Below, in pieces: positions 14,540-22,282 of a stretch of DNA of 31,917 bases. Made by a program: the position numbers and the translations under genes. The stretch is from positions 1 through 31,917 of IMG/VR virus record IMGVR_UViG_3300027736_000152. One strand, 5' to 3'. The notes under the pieces are model-generated. The model had not been told where the DNA came from. It was given only the letters and a program-made list of their open reading frames with translations, and did no database searches. Source of the stretch: a virus. Each line of letters begins with the position of its first letter. Positions within the stretch are counted from its first letter, which is position 1.

Positions 14540-17049
14540 TGACCACCGTCATCGGTTCGATCACCTATAGCCCGGATGTCAAAAACCCGTTCAACGAATC
14601 GCTTGCGGGCTATGTCATCAATCGCAGCGAGACAATCGACGCGATGCTAGACAGGGCTGGGATTGATCCGAACAGCGTCAACTGCATCACCACGCCCCTG
14701 ATCGGTGCGAGCCGCTACGCAGAGGTGTCGCTGCTTGTGGCGGTGAATGCAGCAAGCACGCCAACGGGCGGCACGAATCCATTGCCGGGAGCGCAATGGC
14801 TGAACGGTGTTGACGGATCAAATCGCTTCTCCATCATCGTCTGGGAACCGTTTGCGGGCAACACGGACAAGCCCGGAGGCGGCGACACGGGCGGGCCGAT
14901 CACGGGGCCGGGTGTGGGTGGTGGCGAGATTCCAGACACCTTGCCGGATGTGGAGCCGGACACGCGCGGCGGCACGCGCGAGAGTTTCGCGCCACAGGGG
15001 TTGACCGCGCCAACCTACAGCACGCTGGCCTTGATGAATCTGGGGCGAGCATTGCGCTGGCGCGGGATGATTCAACTGTCGGCGCAGGAGTTGATGGTGA
15101 GCGTGACTGGCCCCGGCCTGATCGCCACGCTGCCCAACGCATCGCAGACGAGCGGTCTATGGGTGGTCAAGTTTGCCGATCCTCGACTGTCCTTGCAGGC
15201 GCAGGGCATTGCGATGCCGTCGCGTGGCAATGACGGAACCACAGCCCTGTCCGGCTTCGCTGCCGACCAATGGAACATGCTTGCGGAGAACCCGCTGCAT
15301 CTCGTCGCTGCCACTTGCAAAAGCAGCACCGCCTATGCGCCGAGCGACAATCCGGCTAGTGCGATTCCCGCCGGAAGCGCGGGCGACATCCCTACTGCAA
15401 GCCTTGCCGGAATCCCATCGCCGCAGTTCTGGTACGACGACAAGCCGTGGTCAGCGGTTGAGATCCTCGACTACTACACGGGCGTGGCAGCGAACAATGT
15501 GGGCCGCGCGTCATGGGATCGCTACCCAATCACCTACGACTACAAGTCCGTGGCAGGGATTCAAGAACAGCGCGGCGACATGCTCAACCTCGACCTCCGA
15601 GGCCGCAACATCGGCGAAGCGTTGGACGAGATCGCAGCGCGCATCGGCTGCATTTGGATCTGGGATCGGTTCTTGATGCGCTTGTCGCTTGTCAAGTTGG
15701 ACTACGGAAATACTTGGCTTCAGAACTACACGCCGGGGCCAACTGACCTCACCAACATCAACATGTGGCACAGCGCGAACTCGCCCTTCAGGACGGGCGG
15801 CGGGTTCAACCAGATCACGAATGAAGTGCCAGACCTGCTCTATGGCACGGTGCATCAGACGCGCCATGTGTCATGCTGGGGCAAGGTGACTGGCGGCAAG
15901 AGCGAGGTGTATGTTGACAGCCGAGCGTCGCAGTCTCCGGATGGCGTGCGCGTACCGGGCAGCGAAGCGACCGCGCCGCATCTGGCTATGGCTGGCTCGC
16001 CGCGCCCGCCGCTCTACTTCCAACTGAACAAGAATGGCACGACGGGCCGAGTGGCCTTCATCGGCGACCACCTCCCGGCCTTCATCGGATACCAAAGCGA
16101 CACGACGGATACGGGTGCAGGGTGGTTCACGCCTTCGGCTACGGCTGCTACCAGCCCGATGCCGTCCACGCCGTGGAATGCTGCCGCGACGAGTAAGCAA
16201 TGCCCGTGGTGGAAGAAAGACTGGACGACCAGCCTAGAGGCCCGCTTGGCGGTGGTGGTGAATCGATACAACCGAGCGCAGTACATCATCGACGGGGAAG
16301 TGACGCTGAACCGCATCCCTGCGTACCCCGGCAACTCGCCGATGAACCGCACTTGCTCTAGCGGATTCCAGTACGACCAAATCCACTTTGGGCGTGGTGG
16401 CGTGCCGCTTATGTACCGCATGTGGGGCAGCAATGCCGATGCGCTGCTGCTGCCGCATCTCATGCCGGATGCCCGAGTGAAGTCTTACGGCCTCGGCTCG
16501 CAGTACCGCGCAAACGGCTTCGTCAACCTCGTCCACATTCCAAAGCGGTGCGGCATCGTGCGAATCTTCCTAGCGCAGTTTCAGGCTGCACGCATCCTAA
16601 AGGAAGATGCCAACGGAGAGGCGTATGTGTGGCTGTATCAGTTCAACGAAGTGTTCCCGAGCAGCCTAACCAACGGCACATTCAGCCCCGGAAACGAATA
16701 CGGCGACGCTGCGCTGGGAGCGCGTGGTGTGGCTTTGAACTTGGCCGAGATGACAGGAAGCCTTTCAAGTGCGCCGCAGTTGAACTTCGACGGCGGCTTG
16801 CTGCGCTACAACGCGACTTCGTTTGAGACTTTTATTGCACGAACAGATCCGAAGGGTGTTGCGCCGTGCTACGAGTACGCGCACCCCAGCGGCTTCACGA
16901 TGTACTACTTGATGGCTCCCAACGGTGTCTATGTGAGATGCCCAACCACCGTTCCGTTCACGGCTCCAAACCCGGCGTGGCAGAAGTCCGGTGCAAGCGG
17001 CATCGCGGACAATAGCAGCGCAAGTATCGCTAGTATGATTCAGCAATGA
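14539..17049 (+). CDS. Tail hub / tip protein
   Basis: This is the largest tail protein after the tape measure (836 aa), a typical position for the baseplate hub. Residues about 350-385 contain DLRGRNIGEALDEIAARIGC followed by IWIWDRF, a pattern like hub (gpD/gp27-like) domains in which a helix-strand module tests a short basis. A Gly/Pro-rich linker occurs near 112-150 (GGGDTGGPITGPGVGGGEIP). The rest is beta-rich with many aromatic residues (YFQLNKNGTTGRVAF, MYRMWGSNADALLLPHLMP). No peptidase motif was seen. The role is inferred from order and size; a receptor-binding function is possible. Confidence 0.55.
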   Translation: MTTVIGSITYSPDVKNPFNESLAGYVINRSETIDAMLDRAGIDPNSVNCITTPLIGASRYAEVSLLVAVNAASTPTGGTNPLPGAQWLNGVDGSNRFSIIVWEPFAGNTDKPGGGDTGGPITGPGVGGGEIPDTLPDVEPDTRGGTRESFAPQGLTAPTYSTLALMNLGRALRWRGMIQLSAQELMVSVTGPGLIATLPNASQTSGLWVVKFADPRLSLQAQGIAMPSRGNDGTTALSGFAADQWNMLAENPLHLVAATCKSSTAYAPSDNPASAIPAGSAGDIPTASLAGIPSPQFWYDDKPWSAVEILDYYTGVAANNVGRASWDRYPITYDYKSVAGIQEQRGDMLNLDLRGRNIGEALDEIAARIGCIWIWDRFLMRLSLVKLDYGNTWLQNYTPGPTDLTNINMWHSANSPFRTGGGFNQITNEVPDLLYGTVHQTRHVSCWGKVTGGKSEVYVDSRASQSPDGVRVPGSEATAPHLAMAGSPRPPLYFQLNKNGTTGRVAFIGDHLPAFIGYQSDTTDTGAGWFTPSATAATSPMPSTPWNAAATSKQCPWWKKDWTTSLEARLAVVVNRYNRAQYIIDGEVTLNRIPAYPGNSPMNRTCSSGFQYDQIHFGRGGVPLMYRMWGSNADALLLPHLMPDARVKSYGLGSQYRANGFVNLVHIPKRCGIVRIFLAQFQAARILKEDANGEAYVWLYQFNEVFPSSLTNGTFSPGNEYGDAALGARGVALNLAEMTGSLSSAPQLNFDGGLLRYNATSFETFIARTDPKGVAPCYEYAHPSGFTMYYLMAPNGVYVRCPTTVPFTAPNPAWQKSGASGIADNSSASIASMIQQ

Positions 17050-17366
17050 GTACACCATTCCTGCTACGCAAGGCTTTGTCTGAAACCGAGTCGCCGCTGC
17101 TGATCGCGTCTGGTGGTTCGTATTTCTTCCGCTCTATCAACCTGTGCAACGCACACAGCGCAGCGGTAAAGGTAACGCTAGCCGTCACGGCTGGCCGAGC
17201 ATTCGCGCAGCAGGGCGACTTCATCCTGTACGAGTACAGCGTTAACAGCACCGATATCTTCGTGGTGGAGAATGTGCTTGTGCCGGACGGCCACGAATTG
17301 CGGGGATATGTGAACGCGGGACATGCGAACTACATCAGCGTAGTCGGCTCTGGGGTGTTTGAGTGA
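17046..17366 (+). CDS. Small beta-rich tail-locus protein
   Basis: This 106-aa protein shows a pattern of strands and no transmembrane segment: FFRSINLCNAHSAAVKVTLAV, FILYEYSVNSTDIFVVEN, and a Gly-rich ELRGYVNAGHANYISVVGSG end. A compact beta sandwich is likely. Small proteins of this pattern occur in tail modules near hub genes, but I cannot name a family. It overlaps neighbours on both sides (ATGAG, GTGA), so it belongs to the tail transcript. Confidence 0.5.
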   Translation: MSTPFLLRKALSETESPLLIASGGSYFFRSINLCNAHSAAVKVTLAVTAGRAFAQQGDFILYEYSVNSTDIFVVENVLVPDGHELRGYVNAGHANYISVVGSGVFE

Positions 17367-18064
17367 GCCAGAGGCTCGCTGGCTGCTGCTGCGAATCGAA
17401 TCCGTGTCAAGGCCCGAGCGGGAGTTGCTGCTTCCCTGATGGATCGTGCCGCGATGTGGCGTGCGCTCACTACTGCTCGCAACAGGGCGGCGTGTTCCGA
17501 CCCAATGTCCAATGCTCTGGCAATCCGTGCGTGCCGCCTACGCAGAAGTGCAACTGCGACGATGCGACTTGGCGCAAGTCAAATTTGGGAATCACCGTCA
17601 CGCGCATTTGGACGCGCACGATTGTCGAAGAAGCGGATGCCAATGCACAGGCGGCAGGGCTGTACTACAAGTCAAGCACCACAACATTTTTCACGACCTC
17701 GTACTACTTGACGCAAGCGCAGATTGATGCAGGCTTGCTGCCAGCGATACCGACCGACAATCCAACTGGCTACCAATTTGGATTCAACAACTATCACTTC
17801 GGCGATGTCGATGCGACCTCAAATGTGACGGTTCAGGAATACCGAGACACGCAGGAGTGTTGCAATCTGGTGAGCGTTACGCGCACCGTATCCGGGCCGG
17901 ATGACTACTACTACGACAATCAAGGAACGACCAGCGGCCCATATCCGACTAGCACTACACGCATCACAACAGACACGCCGTACTACCCATCGGGCTTTGG
18001 CTACTGCTACGACTGCTGCTGCCAGCGAATCCCGACAGCCTGCGCTCAAGTCATCACATGCTGA
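17363..18064 (+). CDS. Cysteine-rich tail-locus protein with host-like CCxPDGxC motif
   Basis: This 233-aa protein contains 21 cysteines. Thirteen lie within the first 65 residues (C8-C10, C15, C22, C23, C29, C34, C38, C51, C56, C63, C65). The pattern GSCCFPDGSCRDVACAHYC followed by QQGGVF and CSGNPC matches a short repeat (GACC-PDG-C...C...GG...C...C) that I recall mainly from secreted or surface proteins of Planctomycetota. Residues 70-165 are a beta-like, Thr/Tyr-rich domain, and the end is again Cys-dense (YCYDCCC, 215-220). No signal peptide is evident. It begins with GTG overlapping the preceding stop. If disulphide bonded, the protein would likely act outside the cell, fitting a tail tip or receptor-contacting role. 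Function is unproven. Confidence 0.55.
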   Translation: MSQRLAGCCCESNPCQGPSGSCCFPDGSCRDVACAHYCSQQGGVFRPNVQCSGNPCVPPTQKCNCDDATWRKSNLGITVTRIWTRTIVEEADANAQAAGLYYKSSTTTFFTTSYYLTQAQIDAGLLPAIPTDNPTGYQFGFNNYHFGDVDATSNVTVQEYRDTQECCNLVSVTRTVSGPDDYYYDNQGTTSGPYPTSTTRITTDTPYYPSGFGYCYDCCCQRIPTACAQVITC

Positions 18065-18429
18065 CTCCACCGCCTAGACCATCCTTCATCCTCATGCGCG
18101 ACATGCGCGAGGCTATGGATCGTGTGCGTGCCGACCATCTCCGGCAGCAGACGGAAGACCCGACCTACTGGGAGCGCGACAAGGCCGCACAAGCGGCAGC
18201 GCAGCAGACTCCGGCGCACGGCCCCATGCACTACATCGCAGGCGCAGCGAAGGCGGTAGTGGCCTCCGTGACCGCCGACAGTCCGATGTCCGAGCGGCGG
18301 CTAGCGATCTGCAAGGGCTGCGATCAATGGGACGGCTCGCGGTGCAGGCAATGCGGGTGCTTTACCGGGCTGAAGGTGCGATTGCCAGCCGAGGCATGTC
18401 CTATCGGAAAGTGGTCGGCCGAAGGCTAA
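18058..18429 (+). CDS. Small zinc-ribbon-like phage protein
   Basis: This 123-aa protein ends with CKGCDQWDGSRCRQCGCF followed by LKVRLPAEACPIGKW, a four-Cys ribbon plus an additional Cys that probably binds a metal ion. This C-x2-C...C-x2-CGC-F-x3-K...CP-GKW signature recurs in phage tail-end genes; its function is unknown to me. The N-terminal half is helical and charged (DMREAMDRVRADHLRQQ). It overlaps the cysteine-rich gene by 7 nt. Confidence 0.6.
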   Translation: MLTPPPRPSFILMRDMREAMDRVRADHLRQQTEDPTYWERDKAAQAAAQQTPAHGPMHYIAGAAKAVVASVTADSPMSERRLAICKGCDQWDGSRCRQCGCFTGLKVRLPAEACPIGKWSAEG

Positions 18430-18438
18430 ACTGCCCGC

Positions 18439-19794
18439 ATGAGCCTGCTACCTGCATTCGGTGCGCGTCTTGGATCGCTGTTCGGCTACGCGAACAATGT
18501 GAAGACCGTCACATCGCCGTTGTACACCACCAACATCGGAACTGTGCTTTCGTTCTACGAGGGAACATCGTTTCGACAGGACACCGCCAATCTTGCACCG
18601 CTCCAAAATCTTTCGACCGGGCTTTCATCAACGCTCGGGGTGTCTGTGTATTCCGCGATTCAGCAGAGCATTACGGACACGATCATCAACGACATGCGCA
18701 ACATGTACAGCGCATACGATGGAACGCTGGCAACGGCTCTCCGCAAGTTGCGCGACCAGATGATTGCGGACGACTACAAGTTCCAAGCGGTTGGAACAAG
18801 CAGCGTCACCTATACGGCGACAAGCGGCAATCAGGGCACGGGCACGGTTCTGGTGCGCGCCTATCGTCCGGCCTCGTCTAGCCTGTATTTGCAGGAGATG
18901 TACAACGAAACCATCCGCATGAACTGCACGGTGGGCGGCGACATCGGAAACTTTGGCGAGGCCACCTTTGCTTTCACGGGCTTCTCGTCATACGCCGCGA
19001 ACAACATCGCGTGGCCGGGAGGCTCGGGCCTGAACACCACGGTGCAGGCGACGAGCGCGAGCATTACCGCTAGCGTCGGCGCACCGGGCGTGAGCATCCT
19101 TGCCAACGGAGACTTTGAGAGTTGGAGCAGCAATACGCCGCGTGCGTGGACGATTGTGACGGGCACGGCGGGCACGCAGGTGACGCAGGGCAGCACGCCG
19201 TGCCGTGGAACCTACGCGCTCCAGTTCGTCGGGAACGGCTCGACCCTTACCCGCATTCGACAGCAGATCGCGTCCGGCTCTGGCGCACCTACGAGCGTGC
19301 AGGCCGAGACTGATTACGCGATCACCTTCTACGCTCGCGTGGCCTCTGCGACGACGGGAACCGTCGTGGTTGCGCTGCGAGATGCGTCGGGAACGACGGT
19401 CGGTTCTGCCGTCACCCTGAACCTCGCCAGCCTGTCCACGACTTACGCCTTGCAAAGCGCGACCTTCAGCATCGCCAAGTCTGCGCTGCCGACCACGCTT
19501 TACCTCGACATCTACAGCACGGCAGCGATCGCCAACACGGGCACGCTGATGATCGACGAACTGGTGCTGGCTCCCATGACCCGGCTCTACGCGGCTGGCC
19601 CGTCAGTCCTCATCACTTGCGGCGCGACCGACTGGGCGGCTGGCGACTCGGCGACCATCGCGGCTGTGAGCGATCCTAGTTCCACAGGTCTGTTTATGAA
19701 GGGTTTTGCACGGTGGGTCGGTGCAGAGCGTCAGGGCATCTATCTGCCGCTGGCCGGAACCAACACACTTGCCGACACGCTGGTGACGATCTAA
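18439..19794 (+). CDS. Tail-locus structural protein with jelly-roll (CBM-like) domain, paralogue B
   Basis: This 451-aa protein shares architecture with the product of 10134-11411: an N-terminal helix FGARLGSLFGYAN (compare YARIGKLMGIAK), WPGGSG near the middle, LANGDFESWSSNTPRAWTI (the CBM4/9-like jelly-roll start), and CGATDWAAGDSATIAAVS near the C-terminus. The N-terminal 230 residues differ and are more helical. Strand pattern DYAITFYARVASATTGTVVVAL supports a jelly roll of about 150 residues. It ends the tail transcript and overlaps the opposing ORF by 4 nt. The start lacks a strong ribosome site (AAGG lies too far upstream). It could be a second adhesion or fibre protein. Confidence 0.62.
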   Translation: MSLLPAFGARLGSLFGYANNVKTVTSPLYTTNIGTVLSFYEGTSFRQDTANLAPLQNLSTGLSSTLGVSVYSAIQQSITDTIINDMRNMYSAYDGTLATALRKLRDQMIADDYKFQAVGTSSVTYTATSGNQGTGTVLVRAYRPASSSLYLQEMYNETIRMNCTVGGDIGNFGEATFAFTGFSSYAANNIAWPGGSGLNTTVQATSASITASVGAPGVSILANGDFESWSSNTPRAWTIVTGTAGTQVTQGSTPCRGTYALQFVGNGSTLTRIRQQIASGSGAPTSVQAETDYAITFYARVASATTGTVVVALRDASGTTVGSAVTLNLASLSTTYALQSATFSIAKSALPTTLYLDIYSTAAIANTGTLMIDELVLAPMTRLYAAGPSVLITCGATDWAAGDSATIAAVSDPSSTGLFMKGFARWVGAERQGIYLPLAGTNTLADTLVTI

Positions 19795-20093
19795 CGCATC
19801 GGACGGCGTGCGCGGCGGTCTTTGCGCTGCCCGCGCATTGGGTCGAATGCCGTGCCTCGCCGTGGCCGGAGCGCGTGCCGGATGTTCAGGATGTTGCGTA
19901 TCTCATCCCCGAACAGGCAGTCGCCAAACTTGGTCAGGTCGAGCATGGTGCGGAGCGATTCGCTAGCGGCTTCGATGTCCCCGGCAAGGCCGTGGGCTTC
20001 CATGTCGCGCAGCGTGTCCGCTACATCGCGCAGCATGTCTGTGATTGATGGTGGGCGTGGTGGTGGCTTCCTTGCCATGCGAGCAGCGTACAA
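19791..20093 (-). CDS. Small hypothetical protein, leftward
   Basis: This ORF (100 aa from TTG, or 95 from the ATG at 20078) has a plausible protein pattern: SITDMLRDVADTLRDMEAHG, then a helical SESLRTMLDLTKFG, and a very basic C-terminus (QRKDRRARRPMR). No Shine-Dalgarno precedes either start. A leftward terminator (20092-20129) overlaps the TTG start, so transcription would depend on readthrough or another promoter. It overlaps the end of the rightward tail gene by 4 nt. Of the leftward genes it is the least certain. Confidence 0.4.
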   Translation of the reverse strand: MYAARMARKPPPRPPSITDMLRDVADTLRDMEAHGLAGDIEAASESLRTMLDLTKFGDCLFGDEIRNILNIRHALRPRRGTAFDPMRGQRKDRRARRPMR

Positions 20094-20129
20094 AAGAAAG
20101 CCCCTACCGCACGGAAGTACGGCAGGGGC
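20092..20129 (-). terminator. Rho-independent terminator of the leftward cluster
   Basis: On the minus strand, GCCCCT...AGGGGC brackets an inner stem (CCG and AC paired with GT and CGG around a GGAA-type loop) with two internal mismatches. It is followed by TTTCTTTT (complement of 20092-20099). Stem plus U-tract is a good intrinsic terminator for leftward transcripts. No U-tract follows in the rightward direction. Confidence 0.75.
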
Positions 20130-20189
20130 GAGACACCCGCAGCGCGGTTTAGTGATGGGGGCGACCGCGCAGCAGAATGATTGTAGCGG

Positions 20190-20690
20190 CTAGCGGTGCG
20201 CGTCCGCGCCGAAGACATCGTAGATCGACGCATCTTCGGCCCAGCGGTTTACCCAGTCGCCGCGCTTGCCCAGCCAGTATTCATTGCCGTCGCCGTCAAT
20301 GCGAGCCACGGCGTACATGATCTCTCCATCCGGCACGCAGCCTCGATCGCGGATATCGCATTCCAGTTCGATGGAGTGCGTGATGATCGGCCCCCACGGG
20401 GACTTCGCGCGGATCACCTCATGCGCTAGGTTCTCTAGCGACTGCATGTAGAGCGTGTGGACGCGCCCGATCTGACCGTTCCCGTGCATTATCCATGCGA
20501 TGTGCGTGGCATCGCGCGGCAAGCGAGCGTTGTGCCACGGGATGGGCGAGGCCATGTCCGGTCGATTCATCGGATCACCCGGCAGCACCACGCGCATCTC
20601 CGGCGTTCGCTTGTGCGTCAGAACGATGTAAGTACAGGCGCACACCATGATGATGGAGCAGCCTATGAGGATTTGCATGAGTTCAATCAT
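20190..20690 (-). CDS. Membrane-anchored hypothetical protein
   Basis: This 166-aa protein starts with an N-terminal hydrophobic segment, about residues 4-24 (LMQILIGCSIIMVCACTYIV), followed by HKR, predicting a single membrane anchor with a cytoplasmic C-terminus or a signal anchor. The soluble part includes HIAWIMHGNGQIGRVHTLY, a helix SLENLAHEVIRAK and a beta-rich IMYAVARIDGDGNEYWLGKRG. I do not recognise a family. A strong AGGAG lies 6 nt upstream of ATG. Its start overlaps the end of the preceding gene by 8 nt. Confidence 0.6.
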   Translation of the reverse strand: MIELMQILIGCSIIMVCACTYIVLTHKRTPEMRVVLPGDPMNRPDMASPIPWHNARLPRDATHIAWIMHGNGQIGRVHTLYMQSLENLAHEVIRAKSPWGPIITHSIELECDIRDRGCVPDGEIMYAVARIDGDGNEYWLGKRGDWVNRWAEDASIYDVFGADAHR

Positions 20691-21018
20691 TGGTGACTCC
20701 TAGTCGGGCCTCGACGGCCAGCAGCAGTTCCCGGCCTTGGCGTAGCCACTCCTCGCTGGTGGCGTTGGGCGTGCCGCCGTTCGACACGGCATCGGAATCG
20801 GCTTGCGCCTGCATTCGCACCACATGCATGCGAAGGACGGGCCGGACGCGAGCGAGCAGGCGGGCCTGAATCTCCTCCTCATCGGCTGCGTTGGCTACGG
20901 CCTCGCGTAGCGCAACCAGAGCCGCGCAGTTGACTGGCTGGGTGACAGACGATCCGCAGCAGGCTACGACCTGTGGGATCGTGGAGAGGATGTCTGCGGC
21001 GGTTTGGATCGGTGTCAT
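20683..21018 (-). CDS. Hypothetical helical protein
   Basis: This 111-aa, mostly helical protein has Ala/Arg/Glu-rich segments (CAALVALREAVANAADEEEI, ARLLARVRPVLRMHVV). It carries two consecutive Cys at 20-21 (VVACCGSS). No domain is recognised. The start has GGAGA 7 nt upstream and overlaps the stop of the 39-aa membrane protein (ATGA). Short early proteins of this kind are often host-takeover factors, but nothing here demonstrates this. Confidence 0.55.
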   Translation of the reverse strand: MTPIQTAADILSTIPQVVACCGSSVTQPVNCAALVALREAVANAADEEEIQARLLARVRPVLRMHVVRMQAQADSDAVSNGGTPNATSEEWLRQGRELLLAVEARLGVTND

Positions 21019-21134
21019 GGGATGATCTCCAAGAGTACCCCGTTAGCCCAAGTCCCCGCGAGGAACGCCGCGACGGACAAGGAGCCGAACGCGAAGCCCA
21101 GCCAGAAGTCCAAGTAGGAGTCGCTGCGCTTCAT
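21015..21134 (-). CDS. 39-aa single-pass membrane protein
   Basis: Read leftward from 21134, the frame encodes MKRSDSYLDF then a hydrophobic stretch WLGFAFGSLSVAAFLAGTW and the tail ANGVLLEIIP. AGGAGG lies 6 nt upstream of ATG, an excellent ribosome site. The start overlaps the preceding stop and its own stop overlaps the next start (ATGA both sides), the same coupling seen between neighbouring genes. Function is unknown; small early membrane proteins can affect the host envelope, but there is no evidence for a particular role. Confidence 0.68.
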   Translation of the reverse strand: MKRSDSYLDFWLGFAFGSLSVAAFLAGTWANGVLLEIIP

Positions 21135-21331
21135 TCGCGGCCTCCTGCCGGGTAAAGGTCGGCGAACATCTCCGTGATGTGGTCAGTCGCGCTACGCAGT
21201 CGGCGCGAGTCGGTGAGCGCGTCAAGGATGCGCTCGGCGTGCAGGCTGTCTTGGCCGCGCTCGTTCATCACGGTCAAGCGCAGGCGTGTCTCAAGAAACT
21301 TCGCTTCATCTTCGGTCAAGTGCAGTCTCAT
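21131..21331 (-). CDS. Hypothetical small helical protein
   Basis: This 66-aa protein starts MRLHLTEDEAKFLETRLRLT and is nearly all helix with alternating charges. The ATG is preceded by AGGAGACACCCC, the same leader element found before several early genes. Its stop overlaps the start of the 39-aa membrane protein. No family is recognised. Confidence 0.58.
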   Translation of the reverse strand: MRLHLTEDEAKFLETRLRLTVMNERGQDSLHAERILDALTDSRRLRSATDHITEMFADLYPAGGRE

Positions 21332-21341
21332 GGGGTGTCTC

Positions 21342-21755
21342 CTAATTCAGTCTCTTGCGCTCGGCAGCAGGCAACGCGCCTACCGCATCATCGAACGCTG
21401 CCCAGTCGCCCGATGCTCGCGCAGCAATCGCTGCACGAATCGCGGCTCGTAATCCATCGGCTCGCCCTGTCCGTGGACTTGAAAACAGAGTCCCGGGTTC
21501 TGTGTAGATGTAGACCGCTGCCGCGCTGCCCGTGCCCGTCGTCCGGCGACGATCCGTGCGCCGCAACCATCCCTTTCGCTCTAGCGTGGTGAACGCCGGG
21601 GACGCGGACTGGTGCTGCAGTCCAAGCGTGCGAATGACCTCATCGCAGGTGGCTCCGTGGCTGCCCGAGGACTTCACGAACGACAGAACGCGCTCTTCGT
21701 TCTCGCCGATCTGCGCCGTCGCATAGGCCGCGCGGCTGGTGTCTCGGTAGGTCAT
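21342..21755 (-). CDS. Winged-helix DNA-binding protein (MarR-like fold)
   Basis: This 137-aa protein carries a winged helix-turn-helix in residues about 15-75: ENEERVLSFVKSSGSHGATC, then DEVIRTLGLQHQSASPAFTTLERKGWL, then RRTDRRRTTGTG and AAVYIYTE as the wing. The HQSASPAFTTLERKGWL recognition helix recurs in small phage regulators. It could be a transcription regulator of this leftward operon or of the divergent promoter region. The C-terminal 50 residues are Ala/Arg rich. A GGAGGAGCC sequence lies before the ATG. Confidence 0.7.
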   Translation of the reverse strand: MTYRDTSRAAYATAQIGENEERVLSFVKSSGSHGATCDEVIRTLGLQHQSASPAFTTLERKGWLRRTDRRRTTGTGSAAAVYIYTEPGTLFSSPRTGRADGLRAAIRAAIAARASGDWAAFDDAVGALPAAERKRLN

Positions 21756-21889
21756 GGCTCCTCCCGTGGGAATGCGTCAGGCTCCGGCTCGTCCAGCGGC
21801 TCCGGCTCCTCGTCCACCTCCTCCGGCTCCTGCTCGGGTTCATCACCAAACCAGTAGTCGGAATCGAATCCGCTCGGAAAGTTGCTCAT
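21752..21889 (-). CDS. 45-aa acidic protein
   Basis: This short protein starts MSNFPSGFDSDYWFGDE and continues as Glu/Pro-rich repeats (EPEQEPEEVDEEPEPLDE). A longer frame starts at 22036, but AGGAGA 4 nt upstream of 21889 supports the internal start. Such acidic proteins can mimic DNA or bind basic host proteins, but this is speculation. The stop overlaps the winged-helix start (ATGA). Confidence 0.58.
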   Translation of the reverse strand: MSNFPSGFDSDYWFGDEPEQEPEEVDEEPEPLDEPEPDAFPREEP

Positions 21890-22089
21890 CGGTTCTCCTG
21901 TCGGTCGTAGCCGTAGACCGTCAACGCCTCGCGTAGTTTCAGCAGCAACTTCTGCTCGGCGTGTCGCAACTGGTGCGATGTCATGCCAAGAGCCTTGGCG
22001 GCTTCTAGATGCGACCGGATGGGCGTGAACCCACACAGTGGCTTGCGGTCGCCCGTCCCCGGCACGCTGGGCTTGCGGTCACACCGCAT
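21886..22089 (-). CDS. Small sigma-70 region-4-like HTH protein
   Basis: This 67-aa protein has a C-terminal helix-turn-helix: LEAAKALGMTSHQLRHAEQK then LLLKLREAL. It resembles sigma-70 region 4 (the usual form is about VAKxLGxSxxRVRQIExKALxKLR), here lacking region 2. The N-terminus has KPSVPGTGDRKPL. AGGAGG lies 6 nt before ATG at 22089; a longer frame begins at 22185 but lacks such support. A lone region 4 could bind -35 DNA or the RNA polymerase flap, so a transcription role is plausible. Confidence 0.6.
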   Translation of the reverse strand: MRCDRKPSVPGTGDRKPLCGFTPIRSHLEAAKALGMTSHQLRHAEQKLLLKLREALTVYGYDRQENR

Positions 22090-22282
22090 GGGCGACCTCC
22101 TCGCGTCCGATGGATTGCGCCCAGCGCACGATCTCGCCGACGGGTGCGCGAGACACCCATTCCCAATGGTCACGAAACTGGTCAAACTCGTCCTGCATGA
22201 TGATGCTCGCTAGCGCACGCAGGCGAGGTGATCGCTGCACGCGCACGCGTGCGCTCTCGCGTCGGATTGAATCAGACCGCAT
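22079..22282 (-). CDS. Hypothetical basic protein
   Basis: This 67-aa protein begins MRSDSIRRESARVRVQRSPR, is highly basic, and then has acidic-aromatic DEFDQFRDHWEWVSR. GGAGG lies 6 nt before the ATG at 22282; a longer frame starts at 22303. Its start region and 3' end both contain the repeated 18-nt ACCGCATGGGCGACCTCC (plus strand). The 3' end encodes EEVAHAV, also the end of its upstream neighbour. Confidence 0.55.
   Translation of the reverse strand: MRSDSIRRESARVRVQRSPRLRALASIIMQDEFDQFRDHWEWVSRAPVGEIVRWAQSIGREEVAHAV
22083..22100 (-). repeat. 18-nt direct repeat at gene junction, copy 1
   Basis: ACCGCATGGGCGACCTCC (plus strand) contains the GGAGG ribosome site and ATG of the sigma-4-like gene and the end (VAHAV codons) of the previous gene. 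An identical copy lies at 22276-22293. Confidence 0.8.
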
